Assembly (NCBI RefSeq): GCF_004328645.1
Contig: NZ_CP031395.1
Span: 2,319,501-2,383,500, forward strand
Length of the DNA: 64,000 nt
From: Hylemonella gracilis
Lineage (GTDB): Bacteria > Pseudomonadota > Gammaproteobacteria > Burkholderiales > Burkholderiaceae_C
Direction: 5' to 3'
Shown piece after piece: positions 26,734-35,852 of this stretch. How positions within the stretch are numbered: position 1 is the stretch's first letter; every line of letters starts with the position of its first letter. The position numbers were made by a program, and so were the translations under genes. The notes under the pieces were generated by a model. It saw only the letters and a program-made list of their open reading frames with translations. It was not told where the DNA came from and made no database searches.

Positions 26734-28108
26734 CAAGCAGGCCCGGGGCCGCGTTGCGCAGCGTCAGGCTGCCGCCGTGGGCCTGCGCGACCAGGCGGCA
26801 GAGGTAAAGCCCCAGGCCGACCCCGCCCGTGCCGCGGCTGCGGGCGGCGTCGGGGCGAAAGAAAGGCTGGGCCAAGTGGCCCAGTTGGTCTTCGGGCACG
26901 CCGGGGCCGTGGTCGCGGACTTCAAGGACCAGGCTTTTCCCATCTTCCGTGATGCACAGCTCAGGTGGCTGCGGGGCTTGCGCGCTGTGGCGCAGCGCGT
27001 TGTCGAGCAGGTTGCGCAGCAGCAGGCGCAGGCGCACCCGATCCAGTCTGTACGGCGGCAGCCCCTCGGGTGCCTGCAATCGGATGTCCCGGGCCCGCGC
27101 TTGTCCTGTTGACAGTTCCTCGATCACTTCGCGGGCCAGCGTCGCGATGTCGGTGACCTCCCGATGCAGGGCCGCGTGGCGGCCGGCCAGCCGCTCGCTC
27201 TCGAGCAGGTCGTTGATGAGGCGGGCCATCTCGCCCAAGTCGCGCAGCAGGGCCTCGCGCTGCGGCTGGATGTCGGTGCTTTCCGGCAACAGCTCGGTGT
27301 GCAACCGGGCTCGGGTCAGCGGGCTGCGCAACTCATGGCTGATGGCCAGCAGCAGGGCGCGCTGGGCTTCGAGCATGCGCGCGATGTCTTGGCCCATGGT
27401 ATTGATCGTGATGGCCAATTGACCGAGTTCATCCGGCGCCTGGGGGCGCCGGACCGGGATGGCCCCCCCGAACTCGCCCGTGCCGAAACGTTGTGCGCCG
27501 CGGCGGATGTCGTCCAGGGGGAGCAGCAGATGACGGACGTAAAGGTAGGCCAGCAGCGTCAGCGTCAGCAGGATCACGAGCGTGTAGCCGATCAATCCGG
27601 GGCGGCGTTCCAGCGCGGCCTCATTCAGGCCGAAAGCGATCACATGCCCGTCCGCCGTTCTGCGCTGGAGCAGGGAGCGCCAGCGCCGTTCCTCGGCCTC
27701 GTCGTCCTTGTCTCTGTCCTCGTCCGCATGACCGTCCATATGCCGTGGGCGGTGCCGTGTCCAGTCTGCAGGCGGTTCCGGATGGGAGCGCCAGTTCAAC
27801 TCCGGGCCGTGGATGTCCACGGTCACGGGCAGGCGTTGCACGAGGGCGCGGGCGCGTTCCAGGCTGGGCCGCCCGTCCACGGTGAGCTCGGCGGCCAGCC
27901 GGTCTACGTAATCCGTCAGCAAAGGGCGTGCGGTGTCATGCCAACCCAACGTGAAGGCCCGCTGCGCGCCGCGGATGAAGGTGAAAACCATGGCCAGGGC
28001 CAGCACCAGGAAGAGCAGCACCAGTCGCAGCTTGAGCGAGCCCCGTGGAATCGGCCAGAGTCGGCGATGCCAGGCAGGCGCGCGTTCGATGCGGGGATGC
28101 GTGTTCAT
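26708..28108 (-). CDS. sensor histidine kinase with an acidic/His-rich periplasmic loop
   Basis: This inner-membrane kinase has 466 residues. Membrane helices lie at about 28-46 and 173-195, enclosing a periplasmic domain. HAMP follows, then the H-box AISHELRSPLTR with phosphoacceptor His258, the N-box NLLDNALRHS, and G-boxes DHGPGVPEDQ and GTGGVGLGLYL. Residues about 117-142 of the sensor are packed with His, Asp and Glu (RHRPRHMDGHADEDRDKDD), suggesting metal or pH sensing. The ATG overlaps the response-regulator stop (ATGA), so the pair is translationally coupled. Overall layout is CpxA-like; the signal is unknown. Confidence 0.9.
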   Translation of the reverse strand: MNTHPRIERAPAWHRRLWPIPRGSLKLRLVLLFLVLALAMVFTFIRGAQRAFTLGWHDTARPLLTDYVDRLAAELTVDGRPSLERARALVQRLPVTVDIHGPELNWRSHPEPPADWTRHRPRHMDGHADEDRDKDDEAEERRWRSLLQRRTADGHVIAFGLNEAALERRPGLIGYTLVILLTLTLLAYLYVRHLLLPLDDIRRGAQRFGTGEFGGAIPVRRPQAPDELGQLAITINTMGQDIARMLEAQRALLLAISHELRSPLTRARLHTELLPESTDIQPQREALLRDLGEMARLINDLLESERLAGRHAALHREVTDIATLAREVIEELSTGQARARDIRLQAPEGLPPYRLDRVRLRLLLRNLLDNALRHSAQAPQPPELCITEDGKSLVLEVRDHGPGVPEDQLGHLAQPFFRPDAARSRGTGGVGLGLYLCRLVAQAHGGSLTLRNAAPGLLVTVRLPPA

Positions 28109-28803
28109 GGCGTCAGGCGGCGCAGTGCGAGCGTGTACCCGGCGTTGCGCAGGGTTTTGATGCACTCCAGGGGCTCGAGCTTCTTGCGCAGGCGGCTGAC
28201 CACGATGTCCACGGCGCGCGTGTAGAGTTCGGCGTCATGCCCGCGCAGCTGGGTCAGGATGTCGTCACGGCTGAAGACGCGGCCGCTTTCGCGCGCCAGC
28301 AGGTGCAGCAGCTCGAATTCGGTGCCCGTCAGTTCCAGGGCCTCGCCCTGGCGCAGCACGCTGCGGCGGGTTGGGTCGATGGTCAAACCCTCGAAGTTCA
28401 GCAAACCCGGCTCGCCCGTCAAGGACGAGGGACCATTCTGTCCATGGCGTCGGCGCAGCAGGGTCTGCACGCGAGCCACCAATTCCCGGGGTTCGAAGGG
28501 CTTGGGCAGGTAGTCGTCGGCGCCGAGTTCCAGGCCCACCACGCGATCCATCACGTCGCCGCGCGCGGTGAGCATGATGATGGGGACGTCGCTTTCCTTG
28601 CGCAAGGTGCGGCAGACCTCGAAACCGTCCATGCCAGGCAGCATCACGTCCAGGATCACGGCGTCGAAATGCTCTGTGCGCAAGCGCGCCAGCCCCTCGT
28701 CCGGTCGCAGCGACTGAATCAGCGCCAACTCGAAACGCTGGAAATAGGTCGCCAGTGGCGGACCCAGCTGTTCATCGTCGTCAAGCAGCAGTACGCGGTG
28801 CAT
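28105..28803 (-). CDS. OmpR-family response regulator
   Basis: This 232-residue regulator has a receiver domain with acidic pocket DDD at 8-10, phosphoacceptor Asp52 (VILDVMLPGMDG), Thr79 and Lys101 (YLPKPFEPREL), then a winged-helix DNA-binding domain at about 136-230 with the RRSVLRQGEALELTGTEFELL start and VVSRLRKKLEPLE recognition helix. It pairs with the overlapping kinase gene downstream. No Shine-Dalgarno sequence precedes the ATG, and a strong hairpin (28822-28856) sits 18 bases upstream, so translation start may be structure-controlled. Confidence 0.92.
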   Translation of the reverse strand: MHRVLLLDDDEQLGPPLATYFQRFELALIQSLRPDEGLARLRTEHFDAVILDVMLPGMDGFEVCRTLRKESDVPIIMLTARGDVMDRVVGLELGADDYLPKPFEPRELVARVQTLLRRRHGQNGPSSLTGEPGLLNFEGLTIDPTRRSVLRQGEALELTGTEFELLHLLARESGRVFSRDDILTQLRGHDAELYTRAVDIVVSRLRKKLEPLECIKTLRNAGYTLALRRLTP

Positions 28804-28821
28804 GCGGCATTGTCACATCAG

Positions 28822-28856
28822 GGCGCCGACGGTCGGACCTCCGACGCGTCGGCGCT
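28822..28856 (-). repeat. long bulged hairpin just upstream of the response-regulator start
   Basis: On the minus strand the RNA can form nine pairs (GCGCCGACG with CGTCGGCGC), one bulged C, five more pairs (GTCGG with CCGAC) and an AGGT tetraloop. It lies between the Spy-like gene and the response-regulator gene, both minus strand. There is no T-run, so an attenuator, processing site or translation-control element is as likely as a terminator. Confidence 0.55.
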
Positions 28857-28909
28857 GGTTTCTTGCAGGGCGGGGTCGGTTTGCTGTCCGGCCCCGACTC
28901 GGTCGGCCG

Positions 28910-29377
28910 TCAGTCGCGCGAGAACCAGCCCTTGCGCGGGCCCATGTGTTCACGCACCTCGGCCTGTTGCTTGGCGTCCAGGCTGTCGTAGAAGTCCGCC
29001 AGGGCTGTGATCACCTGCGGGCCTTGGCTTTGCACCGCGCGGGTCTTCTCGTCGAGCAGGGTCTGGGCGCGGGCGCGGTCGAACTTCTCGCCGGCCACCA
29101 GGGCTTGCATGTCGGCGCGCGGGTTGGTGGATTGGCCCATCAAGGCGACGTGCTGGGCCTGCAGCTTGTCGGCCAGCACATTGAGTTTCTGCTGTTGCTC
29201 GGCCGTGAGATCCAGTTCGCGGGTCACGCGCTGAACCACCTTGGCGCGCATGTCGGCCATGTGCGCGGCGTCCATGGGGCCGCGCTCATGGGGGCCGCGT
29301 GCGCAGGCCGTGAGGCCGCCGATGACCACGGCGATGCCGGCGACGGCGGTGAGGGAACGTTTGATCCAGGGTTTCAT
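28910..29377 (-). CDS. Spy/CpxP-like periplasmic lipoprotein (LTxxQ family)
   Basis: This 155-residue protein starts with a lipoprotein signal (MKPWIKRS, hydrophobic core, lipobox LTAC at about 22-25). The mature part is all-helical with the family LTxxQ motif in LDLTAEQQQKLNVLADKLQ. The segment directly after the lipid-bearing Cys is His/Met-rich (HERGPMDAAHMADM), a possible metal-binding patch. Spy/CpxP proteins are envelope chaperones or feedback inhibitors of the Cpx-type kinase. Its position upstream of a CpxRA-like pair in the same direction suggests such a role here; this is inferred. Confidence 0.85.
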   Translation of the reverse strand: MKPWIKRSLTAVAGIAVVIGGLTACARGPHERGPMDAAHMADMRAKVVQRVTRELDLTAEQQQKLNVLADKLQAQHVALMGQSTNPRADMQALVAGEKFDRARAQTLLDEKTRAVQSQGPQVITALADFYDSLDAKQQAEVREHMGPRKGWFSRD

Positions 29378-29545
29378 GACAGGTCCTTGTCGTTGGGGTT
29401 GAACATGGACGTCATGGTGCCCGGGACGCGCTGCCGCGTGGTGTCGGCCCGGTTTCGGTTCTTTTCGCTTTGTTTCAGCGCTTGCCCGGCTGACGGCAAC
29501 ACCCCCTGGGATGTCGATCGCCCGCGCGGATTGACGCAGGCTGAA

Positions 29546-29800
29546 TCAGCTGGCGGCCGATTCCGCGCAGCCTTGCGGCTTGAACACCCGGGTGCTGGAC
29601 GGTGGGTTGTTGGTCAGCTTGGCGCTGGGACGGCGTGGGCGCTGCAGCAGTTCGCCGCCGCAGTTGGGGCAATGCCCGCCCAGCCGCTCCTGTGCGCAGT
29701 TGGCGCAGAAAGTGCATTCGAAGGAACAGATGCGCGCCTCGGTCGACTCGGGCGGCAGATCGCGGTCACAGCATTCGCAGTTGGGGCGCAGTTGCAACAT
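29546..29800 (-). CDS. DUF1272 Cys-rich zinc-binding-like protein
   Basis: This 84-residue protein has the DUF1272 pattern MLQLRPNCECCDRDLPPES and CSFECTFCANCAQERLGGHCPNCGGELLQRPRRP. It contains ten cysteines in C-x2-C-like pairs, which should hold one or two zinc ions. The last 30 residues are polar and not conserved. Function is unknown. It lies between the Spy-like and isochorismatase-like genes, 53 bases downstream of the latter's stop being convergent in neither case: all three are on the minus strand with separate spacing. Confidence 0.85.
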   Translation of the reverse strand: MLQLRPNCECCDRDLPPESTEARICSFECTFCANCAQERLGGHCPNCGGELLQRPRRPSAKLTNNPPSSTRVFKPQGCAESAAS

Positions 29801-29853
29801 GGCGGGCTCCTGAAGAAATTCGGGCTTTGGGTGGTGTGTTCTCGCCGCGCCTT

Positions 29854-30402
29854 TCAGGCGCAGGCCTGACCCACGTCGCAGATTTCGGCGAAGCGGTCCT
29901 TGAGCACGGTGGCCGTGCGGGCCTTGATCTGCGCGGCCGTCAAGGGTGAGCCATCCGGCTGGACCATGTCCCAGGTCAGCGTGGCGTCCAGCACGTAGCG
30001 CACCTGGAAACCCAAATCGCTGGCGTGACGGGCCGTGGTTTCACAGCATTGTTCGGTGCGGATGCCGCTGATCAGCAGACGTTGGATGCCGTTCTGATGC
30101 AGCCAGACTTCAAGCCCGGTGGCGACCAGCGCGCTGTGGCGCGATTTGTGGAAGGTGGCCGCGGCCTCGAAATCGGCCAATCCCTCGAAGGGGCGCACGT
30201 AACCGGACTCCAGCGCGAAGTGGTTGCTGCTTTGCTTGGGGCCATCGACGTGGAAGATGCGCACGATGGGCAGGTTCCGGGCCTTGGCTTCAGCGATCAG
30301 CGCGTTCTGCGCGGCCAAGTAGGCCGGCGTGTCCTGGGCGGTGTAGTAGGGCCGGTGCCGGAAGGACTCCTGGGCGTCGATCACGATCAGGCAGGTGTTC
30401 AT
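29854..30402 (-). CDS. isochorismatase-family cysteine hydrolase
   Basis: This 182-residue cytosolic hydrolase has the family triad: Asp in CLIVIDAQESFRH (residue 9), a Lys in the FHKSRHSAL stretch, and nucleophile Cys in LLISGIRTEQCCETTARHASDLGF. The tandem Cys-Cys at the active site leaves the exact nucleophile to be decided by alignment. Members hydrolyse isochorismate, nicotinamide or other amides; nothing here fixes the substrate. ATG 30402 is the family start. It follows purM in the same direction after 37 bases and may be cotranscribed with it. Confidence 0.87.
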   Translation of the reverse strand: MNTCLIVIDAQESFRHRPYYTAQDTPAYLAAQNALIAEAKARNLPIVRIFHVDGPKQSSNHFALESGYVRPFEGLADFEAAATFHKSRHSALVATGLEVWLHQNGIQRLLISGIRTEQCCETTARHASDLGFQVRYVLDATLTWDMVQPDGSPLTAAQIKARTATVLKDRFAEICDVGQACA

Positions 30403-30439
30403 GCGGGTGTTCCTCGGGGTGTTTGACCGGTCATCTCTC

Positions 30440-31489
30440 TCAGGCCACGGTGACCGACGCACCCGTGCCTTGTGCCCCGATCACGCCGATCTCGTGTACC
30501 GCCTCGCCCAGGCTGCGCAAGGTCGTCGCCACGGCCTGCGCGTCGGACGCCGCCGCGACCACCACCATGCCGATGCCATTGTTGAAGGTACGGTTCATTT
30601 CGTGGTCGTCGATACCGGCGGTACGCTGCAGCCAGGCGAACAGCTCGGTCTGCGGCCAGCTGCCCTTCTTGAGGTGCGCAGCCAGGCCCTCGGGCAGCAC
30701 GCGGGGGATGTTTTCCAGCAGGCCACCGCCAGTGATGTGGGCCAGGGCCTTGATGCCGCCGTTCGCGGATGCGGGATGCTTGTCCAGCGCGGCCAGCACG
30801 TTCTTCACGTACAGGCGCGTGGGCGTCATCAGCGCTTGCTTGAACAGCTTGCCGTCCAGCGTCAGAGGCAGGTTCCAGCCCGCGCGGTCAATGCACTTGC
30901 GGACCAGTGAAAAACCGTTGGAATGCACGCCGCTGGAGGCCAGGCCCAGCACCACGTCACCGGCCTGGACATGCTGCCCTGCCAGGATTTTCGATTTCTC
31001 GACCGCGCCGACGCAAAAACCCGCGAGATCGTATTCGCCGTCGGCGTACATGCCGGGCATTTCGGCCGTTTCACCGCCGATGAGCGCGCAGCCGGATTCC
31101 TCGCAGCCCTTGGCGATGCCACCCACCACGGCCGCGGCAGTTTCAACGTCCAACCTGCCGCAGGCGAAGTAGTCCAGGAAGAACAGAGGCTCGGCGCCCT
31201 GCACCAGCACGTCGTTGACGCTCATGGCCACGAGATCGATGCCCACGGTGTCGTGCATGTTCCACTCGAAGGCCAGCTTGAGCTTGGTGCCCACGCCATC
31301 GGTGCCGGACACCAGCACGGGTTCCTTGTACTTCCTGGAGATTTCGAACAGCGCGCCGAAGCCGCCGATGCCGGCCAGCACCCCTTCGCGCATCGTCCGC
31401 TTGGCCAGCGGCTTGATGCGTTCGACCAGCGCGTCACCCGCGTCGATGTCAACGCCGGCGTCTTTGTACGAGAGGGGGGTGGTGCTCAT
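30440..31489 (-). CDS. purM: phosphoribosylformylglycinamidine cyclo-ligase (AIR synthetase)
   Basis: PurM performs the fifth step of de novo purine synthesis, ATP-dependent closure of FGAM to AIR. The 349-residue sequence starts with [23 protein letters not shown] and contains [38 protein letters not shown] and [12 protein letters not shown], all invariant in PurM. It is divergent from the AI-2E-type permease gene across 121 bases that hold a 17-base palindrome. Confidence 0.97.
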   Translation of the reverse strand: MSTTPLSYKDAGVDIDAGDALVERIKPLAKRTMREGVLAGIGGFGALFEISRKYKEPVLVSGTDGVGTKLKLAFEWNMHDTVGIDLVAMSVNDVLVQGAEPLFFLDYFACGRLDVETAAAVVGGIAKGCEESGCALIGGETAEMPGMYADGEYDLAGFCVGAVEKSKILAGQHVQAGDVVLGLASSGVHSNGFSLVRKCIDRAGWNLPLTLDGKLFKQALMTPTRLYVKNVLAALDKHPASANGGIKALAHITGGGLLENIPRVLPEGLAAHLKKGSWPQTELFAWLQRTAGIDDHEMNRTFNNGIGMVVVAAASDAQAVATTLRSLGEAVHEIGVIGAQGTGASVTVA

Positions 31490-31524
31490 GGGGAAAAAGA
31501 GGGTGAAATCGGGGGGCGGGGTGG

Positions 31525-31541
31525 GGCGAATAAAATTCGCC
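31525..31541. promoter_or_regulatory. perfect 17-base palindrome between divergent purM and permease genes
   Basis: GGCGAAT-AAA-ATTCGCC has complementary 7-base arms. On the plus strand it contains TAAAAT, a plausible -10 element for the permease operon. It could be an operator shared by both promoters. It does not match the E. coli PurR box. Binding protein unknown. Confidence 0.45.
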
Positions 31542-31610
31542 TTTCGTTCCGGACGACAGGCCGGTAACCCGCAATTCTAAAGGCGCGTTCTCGCGACATC
31601 CGTTTTCTTC

Positions 31611-32729
31611 ATGCCGCTCTCCACCCCCGCCAAGAACACGCTGATCTGGGGCGCCATCGTGCTGGCTTTTGTGCTGGCGCTCTGGTTGCTGGGGCCGGTG
31701 CTCACGCCCTTCGTGGTGGCGGCGGTGCTGGCTTATGTGCTGGGACCCGTGGTCGAACGGCTGCACCGGGCGGCGCGCCGGCTCACCGGCTTGAACTTCC
31801 CGCGCTGGCTGCTCGTGCTGCTGGTCGAACTGCTGGCCCTGCTGCTGGTGCTGGGCCTGCTCTTGCTGCTCGTGCCGGTGCTGGTGCGTGAGTGGCCCTT
31901 GCTGCGCGCGCAGTTGCCTGCGCTGCTGGATCGCCTGAATGTCGCGGTGCAGCCCCTGTTGGGGCAGCTCGGGGTGACGGTGTCCCTGGATCTGGCGGGC
32001 CTCAAGGTGGCTTTGACGAAGCATCTGAGCGGCAACCTCGAAGACTCCATGACTTCGCTGATGAAGTCCCTGCAGATCGGGGGCAGCGTCGCGCTGACCC
32101 TGCTTGGTCATCTGGTGCTGATCCCGGTGGCCTTGTACTACCTGCTGCTGGATTGGCCGCGTCTGCTGTACCGCCTGCGCGAATGGGTACCGCCGCGCCT
32201 GCACGCGGCCTGCGACAGCTTCGTGCACGAGGCCGACGAGGTGCTGGGCCACTATCTGCGCGGGCAGTTGCTGGTCATGATCGTGCTCGCGGTGTACTAC
32301 AGCATCGGACTGTCCTTGTTCGGGCTGGACCTGGCGCTGCCCATTGGCGTCTTCACCGGCTTGGCCATCTGCATCCCCTACGTGGGTTTCGGCGTGGGCC
32401 TGCTGCTGGCTCTGCTGGCCGGCCTGCTGGAGTTTGGCGGCATGGACGGCGGCATGGGCCGGGTGGCCCTGATGCTGACCGTGATCTACGGCCTGGGGCA
32501 GACGGTGGAGAGCTTCTACCTCACGCCCCGCCTGGTCGGGGACCGCATCGGCCTGCATCCGCTGGGGGTGATCTTTGCCTTGCTGGCCTTCGGGCAGCTG
32601 TTCGGTTTTGTCGGCATCCTGGTGGCCCTGCCCGCCAGCGCCGTGCTGCTGGTGGCCGCGCGCCGCCTGCGCAGCCGCTACCACGGCAGCAGCCTGTACC
32701 GGGATGGGCCGGACGCGGGTAGGACATGA
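31611..32729 (+). CDS. AI-2E/PerM-family transporter
   Basis: This 372-residue inner-membrane protein has about eight helices with a large amphipathic segment (residues about 100-160) between the third and fourth, as in the AI-2 exporter-like/PerM family. The conserved late motifs PYVGFGVGLLLALLAGLLEF and ESFYLTPRLVGDRIGLHPLGVIFALLAFG are present. True substrates of the family are unsettled. It heads a housekeeping operon whose order (permease, hda, HAD phosphatase, pcnB, folK) is widely conserved in Burkholderiales. Its stop overlaps the hda start by four bases (ATGA). Confidence 0.88.
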   Translation: MPLSTPAKNTLIWGAIVLAFVLALWLLGPVLTPFVVAAVLAYVLGPVVERLHRAARRLTGLNFPRWLLVLLVELLALLLVLGLLLLLVPVLVREWPLLRAQLPALLDRLNVAVQPLLGQLGVTVSLDLAGLKVALTKHLSGNLEDSMTSLMKSLQIGGSVALTLLGHLVLIPVALYYLLLDWPRLLYRLREWVPPRLHAACDSFVHEADEVLGHYLRGQLLVMIVLAVYYSIGLSLFGLDLALPIGVFTGLAICIPYVGFGVGLLLALLAGLLEFGGMDGGMGRVALMLTVIYGLGQTVESFYLTPRLVGDRIGLHPLGVIFALLAFGQLFGFVGILVALPASAVLLVAARRLRSRYHGSSLYRDGPDAGRT

Positions 32730-33412
32730 AACAGATCGCGCTCGACATCGGTCTGGCCGACGGCCCGACTTTCGCCAATTTCCTGCCCGGCCCCAACCAA
32801 GCCGCGCTGGACCACCTGCGTGGGCGGGCCGAGGGCGGGGAGCCCGACCGCGGCGTTGCGCCCGTGCCTGACTACCTTTGGGGCGCCAGCGGCAGTGGCA
32901 AGACGCATCTGCTCAAGGCCACGCGCGAAGCCCTGCGCGCACGCGGCGCGCGCGTGGGCTGGCTGGATGCCAGCCTCGTGGAGGTGCCTCCCTTCGACGA
33001 GGCGTGGGCCGCGGTGCTGATGGACGATGTACACCTGTACACTGCTGCGCTGCAGCATGTGGCCTTTGCCTGGTTCGTGCATGCCCAGGCCTCGCGGGCG
33101 GTCGTTCTGGCCGCGGGGGATGCGCCACCCGCCGGACTGAACCTGCGCGAGGATCTGCGTACCCGCCTCGGTTGGGGCCACGTTCACGGATTGCAGGTGC
33201 TGGGCGAGGCCGAATTGCGCGCGGTGCTGCGCGGCGCGGCGCAATTGCGTGGCTTGTCCCTGGGCGAGGACGTCACGGACTTCATGCTGACGCGCTTTTC
33301 TCGCGATCTTGGCAGTCTGATGGAGCTGCTGAACCAACTCGACGGTTACGCCCTGCGCACCCAGCGGGCTGTCACCATCCCCCTGTTGAAGGCGATGCTG
33401 GAAGAAGCATGA
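32726..33412 (+). CDS. hda: DnaA regulatory inactivator Hda
   Basis: Hda is a DnaA-like AAA+ protein that, with the DNA-loaded sliding clamp, triggers ATP hydrolysis on DnaA and so limits re-initiation. The 228 residues start with the clamp-binding KQIALDIGL motif, followed by Walker A-like WGASGSGKTHLL (about 52-63), Walker B-like VLMDDVHLY, and sensor II-region helices near the end. Its start overlaps the preceding permease stop. The Ala/Gly-rich insert RGRAEGGEPDRGVAPVP (33-48) is slightly longer than usual. Confidence 0.93.
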   Translation: MKQIALDIGLADGPTFANFLPGPNQAALDHLRGRAEGGEPDRGVAPVPDYLWGASGSGKTHLLKATREALRARGARVGWLDASLVEVPPFDEAWAAVLMDDVHLYTAALQHVAFAWFVHAQASRAVVLAAGDAPPAGLNLREDLRTRLGWGHVHGLQVLGEAELRAVLRGAAQLRGLSLGEDVTDFMLTRFSRDLGSLMELLNQLDGYALRTQRAVTIPLLKAMLEEA

Positions 33413-33433
33413 CGCACCGCCTCTTTGAAAACT

Positions 33434-34123
33434 ATGGCAATGAGAGAAAAGAAACGATTGGCGGTGTTCGACCTCGATCACACGCTGCTGCCGCTGGATT
33501 CCGATTTTTCCTGGGGCCAGTTCACCACCCGCCTGGGTTGGACCGATCCGCACGAGTTCACCCGGCGCAACGATGCCTTCTACGCCCAGTACAAGGCCGG
33601 CACGCTGGACATCCACGAGTACATCCGCTTCGCCACCGAGGCCGCTCGCCGGCAGGGGCGTGCCCGCGCCCTGGTCGCGCGGGAGCAGTACATGGAGGAA
33701 GTCATCGACCCGGCCATCCTGCCGCAAGCGCTCGATCTGTTGCAGCGCCATCGGGAGGCGGGCGAGGAACTGCTCATCATCACCGCCACCAATGAATTCG
33801 TCACCGCCCCGATCGCCGAGCGCCTGGGCGTGCAACACCTGATCGCGGTGGGCCTGGAGCGCGACTCGGATGAACCCGACGCCTGGATCACCGGCGAGAT
33901 TCAGGGCGTGCCGTCCTTCCGCGAAGGCAAGGTGACCCGCCTCAACGACTGGCTGAGCACGCGCGGCCTGGAGCGCGACGGGGTGGAGCTGACCTTTTAC
34001 TCCGATTCCATCAACGACCTGCCCCTGATGGACAATGCTGACCATCCGGTGGCGACCAATCCCGATGAGCGCCTGCGCAGCGTGGCGCAGACGCGGGGCT
34101 GGCCCATCCTCGAATTGTTCTGA
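33434..34123 (+). CDS. HAD-IB family phosphatase (SerB-like)
   Basis: This 229-residue cytosolic hydrolase has HAD motif I FDLDHTLLPLDSD, motif II LIITATNEFV, motif III Lys in REGKVTRL, and motif IV YSDSINDLPLMDNADHPVATNPD. These are of the HAD-IB type found in phosphoserine phosphatase-like enzymes. Orthologues sit between hda and pcnB in Burkholderiales, but their natural substrate is not established. ATG 33434 is chosen; an in-frame TTG (33425) and ATG (33440) are alternatives. Confidence 0.87.
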   Translation: MAMREKKRLAVFDLDHTLLPLDSDFSWGQFTTRLGWTDPHEFTRRNDAFYAQYKAGTLDIHEYIRFATEAARRQGRARALVAREQYMEEVIDPAILPQALDLLQRHREAGEELLIITATNEFVTAPIAERLGVQHLIAVGLERDSDEPDAWITGEIQGVPSFREGKVTRLNDWLSTRGLERDGVELTFYSDSINDLPLMDNADHPVATNPDERLRSVAQTRGWPILELF

Positions 34124-34127
34124 CCGC

Positions 34128-35852
34128 ATGATCAAGAAACTCATCGACAAGCTCCTGGGCCGTGGCGGCGCCAAGGCCCAGGCTTCGACGGCCCCGAAAA
34201 AATCTGCGACCAAGGGCGGCGGTGGGCGCGGTGCCCCCAGTACTGCCAGGCCCGACTTCGGCAAGCGCCAGGAAATTCCTTACGCCAAACACGGCATCGA
34301 CCCCGATCTGGTCGACAAGCGTGCTGTGGACGTCGTGCGCACCCTGCAGGACGCCGGGCACGAGGCCTACATCGTGGGTGGCGCGGTACGCGACCTGCTG
34401 CTGGGCCTGCGCCCCAAGGATTTTGACGTGGCCACCGACGCCACGCCCGAGCAGGTGAAGAGCCTGTTCCGCCGTGCCTTCATCATCGGGCGGCGCTTTC
34501 GCATCGTGCACGTGGTCTACGGCCGCGGGCGTGAGCATGAGGTGATCGAAGTCTCGACCTTCCGCGCCTACATGGACAACGCCGCCGCCGAGCAGGTCAA
34601 GGGCAACGAGCGCACCAGCAAGAGCGAGCTCGCGGGCATGAAGCATGCGGTGGATTCGTCAGGTCGCGTGCTGCGCGACAACGTCTGGGGCCCTCAAGAC
34701 GAGGACGCCACACGGCGTGACTTCACCGTCAATGCCATGTACTACGACCCCGAGACGGAAATCGTGGTCGACTACCACGGCGGCTTCAAGGATGCCAAGA
34801 AGCACGTGCTGCGCATGATTGGCGACCCGGCCACGCGCTACCGCGAGGATCCGGTGCGCATCATCCGCGCCGTGCGTTTCGCCGCCAAGCTGTCCGCGCT
34901 GGGCTTCAAGCTGGAGGCGGGCACCGGCCGGCCGCTCAAGGACATGCGGTCCCTGCTGTCCGATGTGCCGCAAAGCCGCCTCTTCGACGAGATGCTCAAG
35001 CTGCTGCAGACCGGTCACGCCCTGGCCACGGTGGCGCAATTGGAGAAGCTGGGTCTGGCGCGCGGCATCTACCCACTGCTTGACCTCGTGGTTGAACGCG
35101 CGCAGCAGCCCTTCGTGCGCGCCGCCCTGGAGGACACCGACCGCCGTGTCGGCGAGGACAAGCCGGTCGCGCCCAGCTTCCTGCTGGCCTGCGTGCTTTG
35201 GGCCGATGTGCGTGAAGGCTGGTCCGCCCGTCTGAAACGCCAGGCGCCGCTGCCAGCCTTGCAGGATGCGATCGACGAGGTGTTCGACGCGCGCATCGGT
35301 GACGTGTCGGGCCGCGGCAAGCTGGGCGCGGACATGCGCGAGATCTGGTTGATGCAACCGCGTTTTGACAAACGCATCGGTAGCAGTCCATTTGGATTGG
35401 TCGAGCAGCCGCGTTTCCGCGCCGGTTTCGATTTCATGCGCCTGCGCGCCGAGGTGGGCGAGGTGCCCACTGCCCTGGCCGACTGGTGGGAAGACTTCAG
35501 CACTGGCAGCGATGAGCTGCGTGACGACCTGATCGCGCAGGCCAGGACCCAGCAGCAGAAGGCCGCTCCGGCACGCGCTGGCGCCACCAAGTCGGGTGAG
35601 AAACGCGGCGGCATGCGCCGCGCACCGCCACCGGACCAGGTGGCGAGTCCGGTACGCAGGTCCGATGAGGACGAGGACGACGACGCGGGGGAGGGCGACG
35701 AGTCGGACGACCGGGCGGGTGACCCGAACGCGGGCCTGGCTGATGCGCCCGAGTCCACCGCGCCGGCGAAAAAGCGCCGACGCCGTCGTCGGCGCCCCTC
35801 GGATCGGCGCGAGGAAGGCGGCTCCGGACCCGCTCCGGACGACGTGGCGTGA
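34128..35852 (+). CDS. pcnB: poly(A) polymerase I
   Basis: PcnB adds 3' poly(A) tails that promote RNA decay. The 574-residue protein has the class II nucleotidyltransferase head [20 protein letters not shown] with GG-x-VRD at 84-89 and catalytic Asp98/Asp100, the downstream carboxylate in [13 protein letters not shown], and the RNA-binding segment [19 protein letters not shown]. Two unusual regions flank this core: a basic Gly/Ser/Lys-rich N-terminal 45 residues and a C-terminal tail (about 505-574) with an acidic run ([13 protein letters not shown]) followed by a strongly basic one ([14 protein letters not shown]). The stop overlaps the folK GTG start by four bases. Confidence 0.94.
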   Translation: MIKKLIDKLLGRGGAKAQASTAPKKSATKGGGGRGAPSTARPDFGKRQEIPYAKHGIDPDLVDKRAVDVVRTLQDAGHEAYIVGGAVRDLLLGLRPKDFDVATDATPEQVKSLFRRAFIIGRRFRIVHVVYGRGREHEVIEVSTFRAYMDNAAAEQVKGNERTSKSELAGMKHAVDSSGRVLRDNVWGPQDEDATRRDFTVNAMYYDPETEIVVDYHGGFKDAKKHVLRMIGDPATRYREDPVRIIRAVRFAAKLSALGFKLEAGTGRPLKDMRSLLSDVPQSRLFDEMLKLLQTGHALATVAQLEKLGLARGIYPLLDLVVERAQQPFVRAALEDTDRRVGEDKPVAPSFLLACVLWADVREGWSARLKRQAPLPALQDAIDEVFDARIGDVSGRGKLGADMREIWLMQPRFDKRIGSSPFGLVEQPRFRAGFDFMRLRAEVGEVPTALADWWEDFSTGSDELRDDLIAQARTQQQKAAPARAGATKSGEKRGGMRRAPPPDQVASPVRRSDEDEDDDAGEGDESDDRAGDPNAGLADAPESTAPAKKRRRRRRRPSDRREEGGSGPAPDDVA

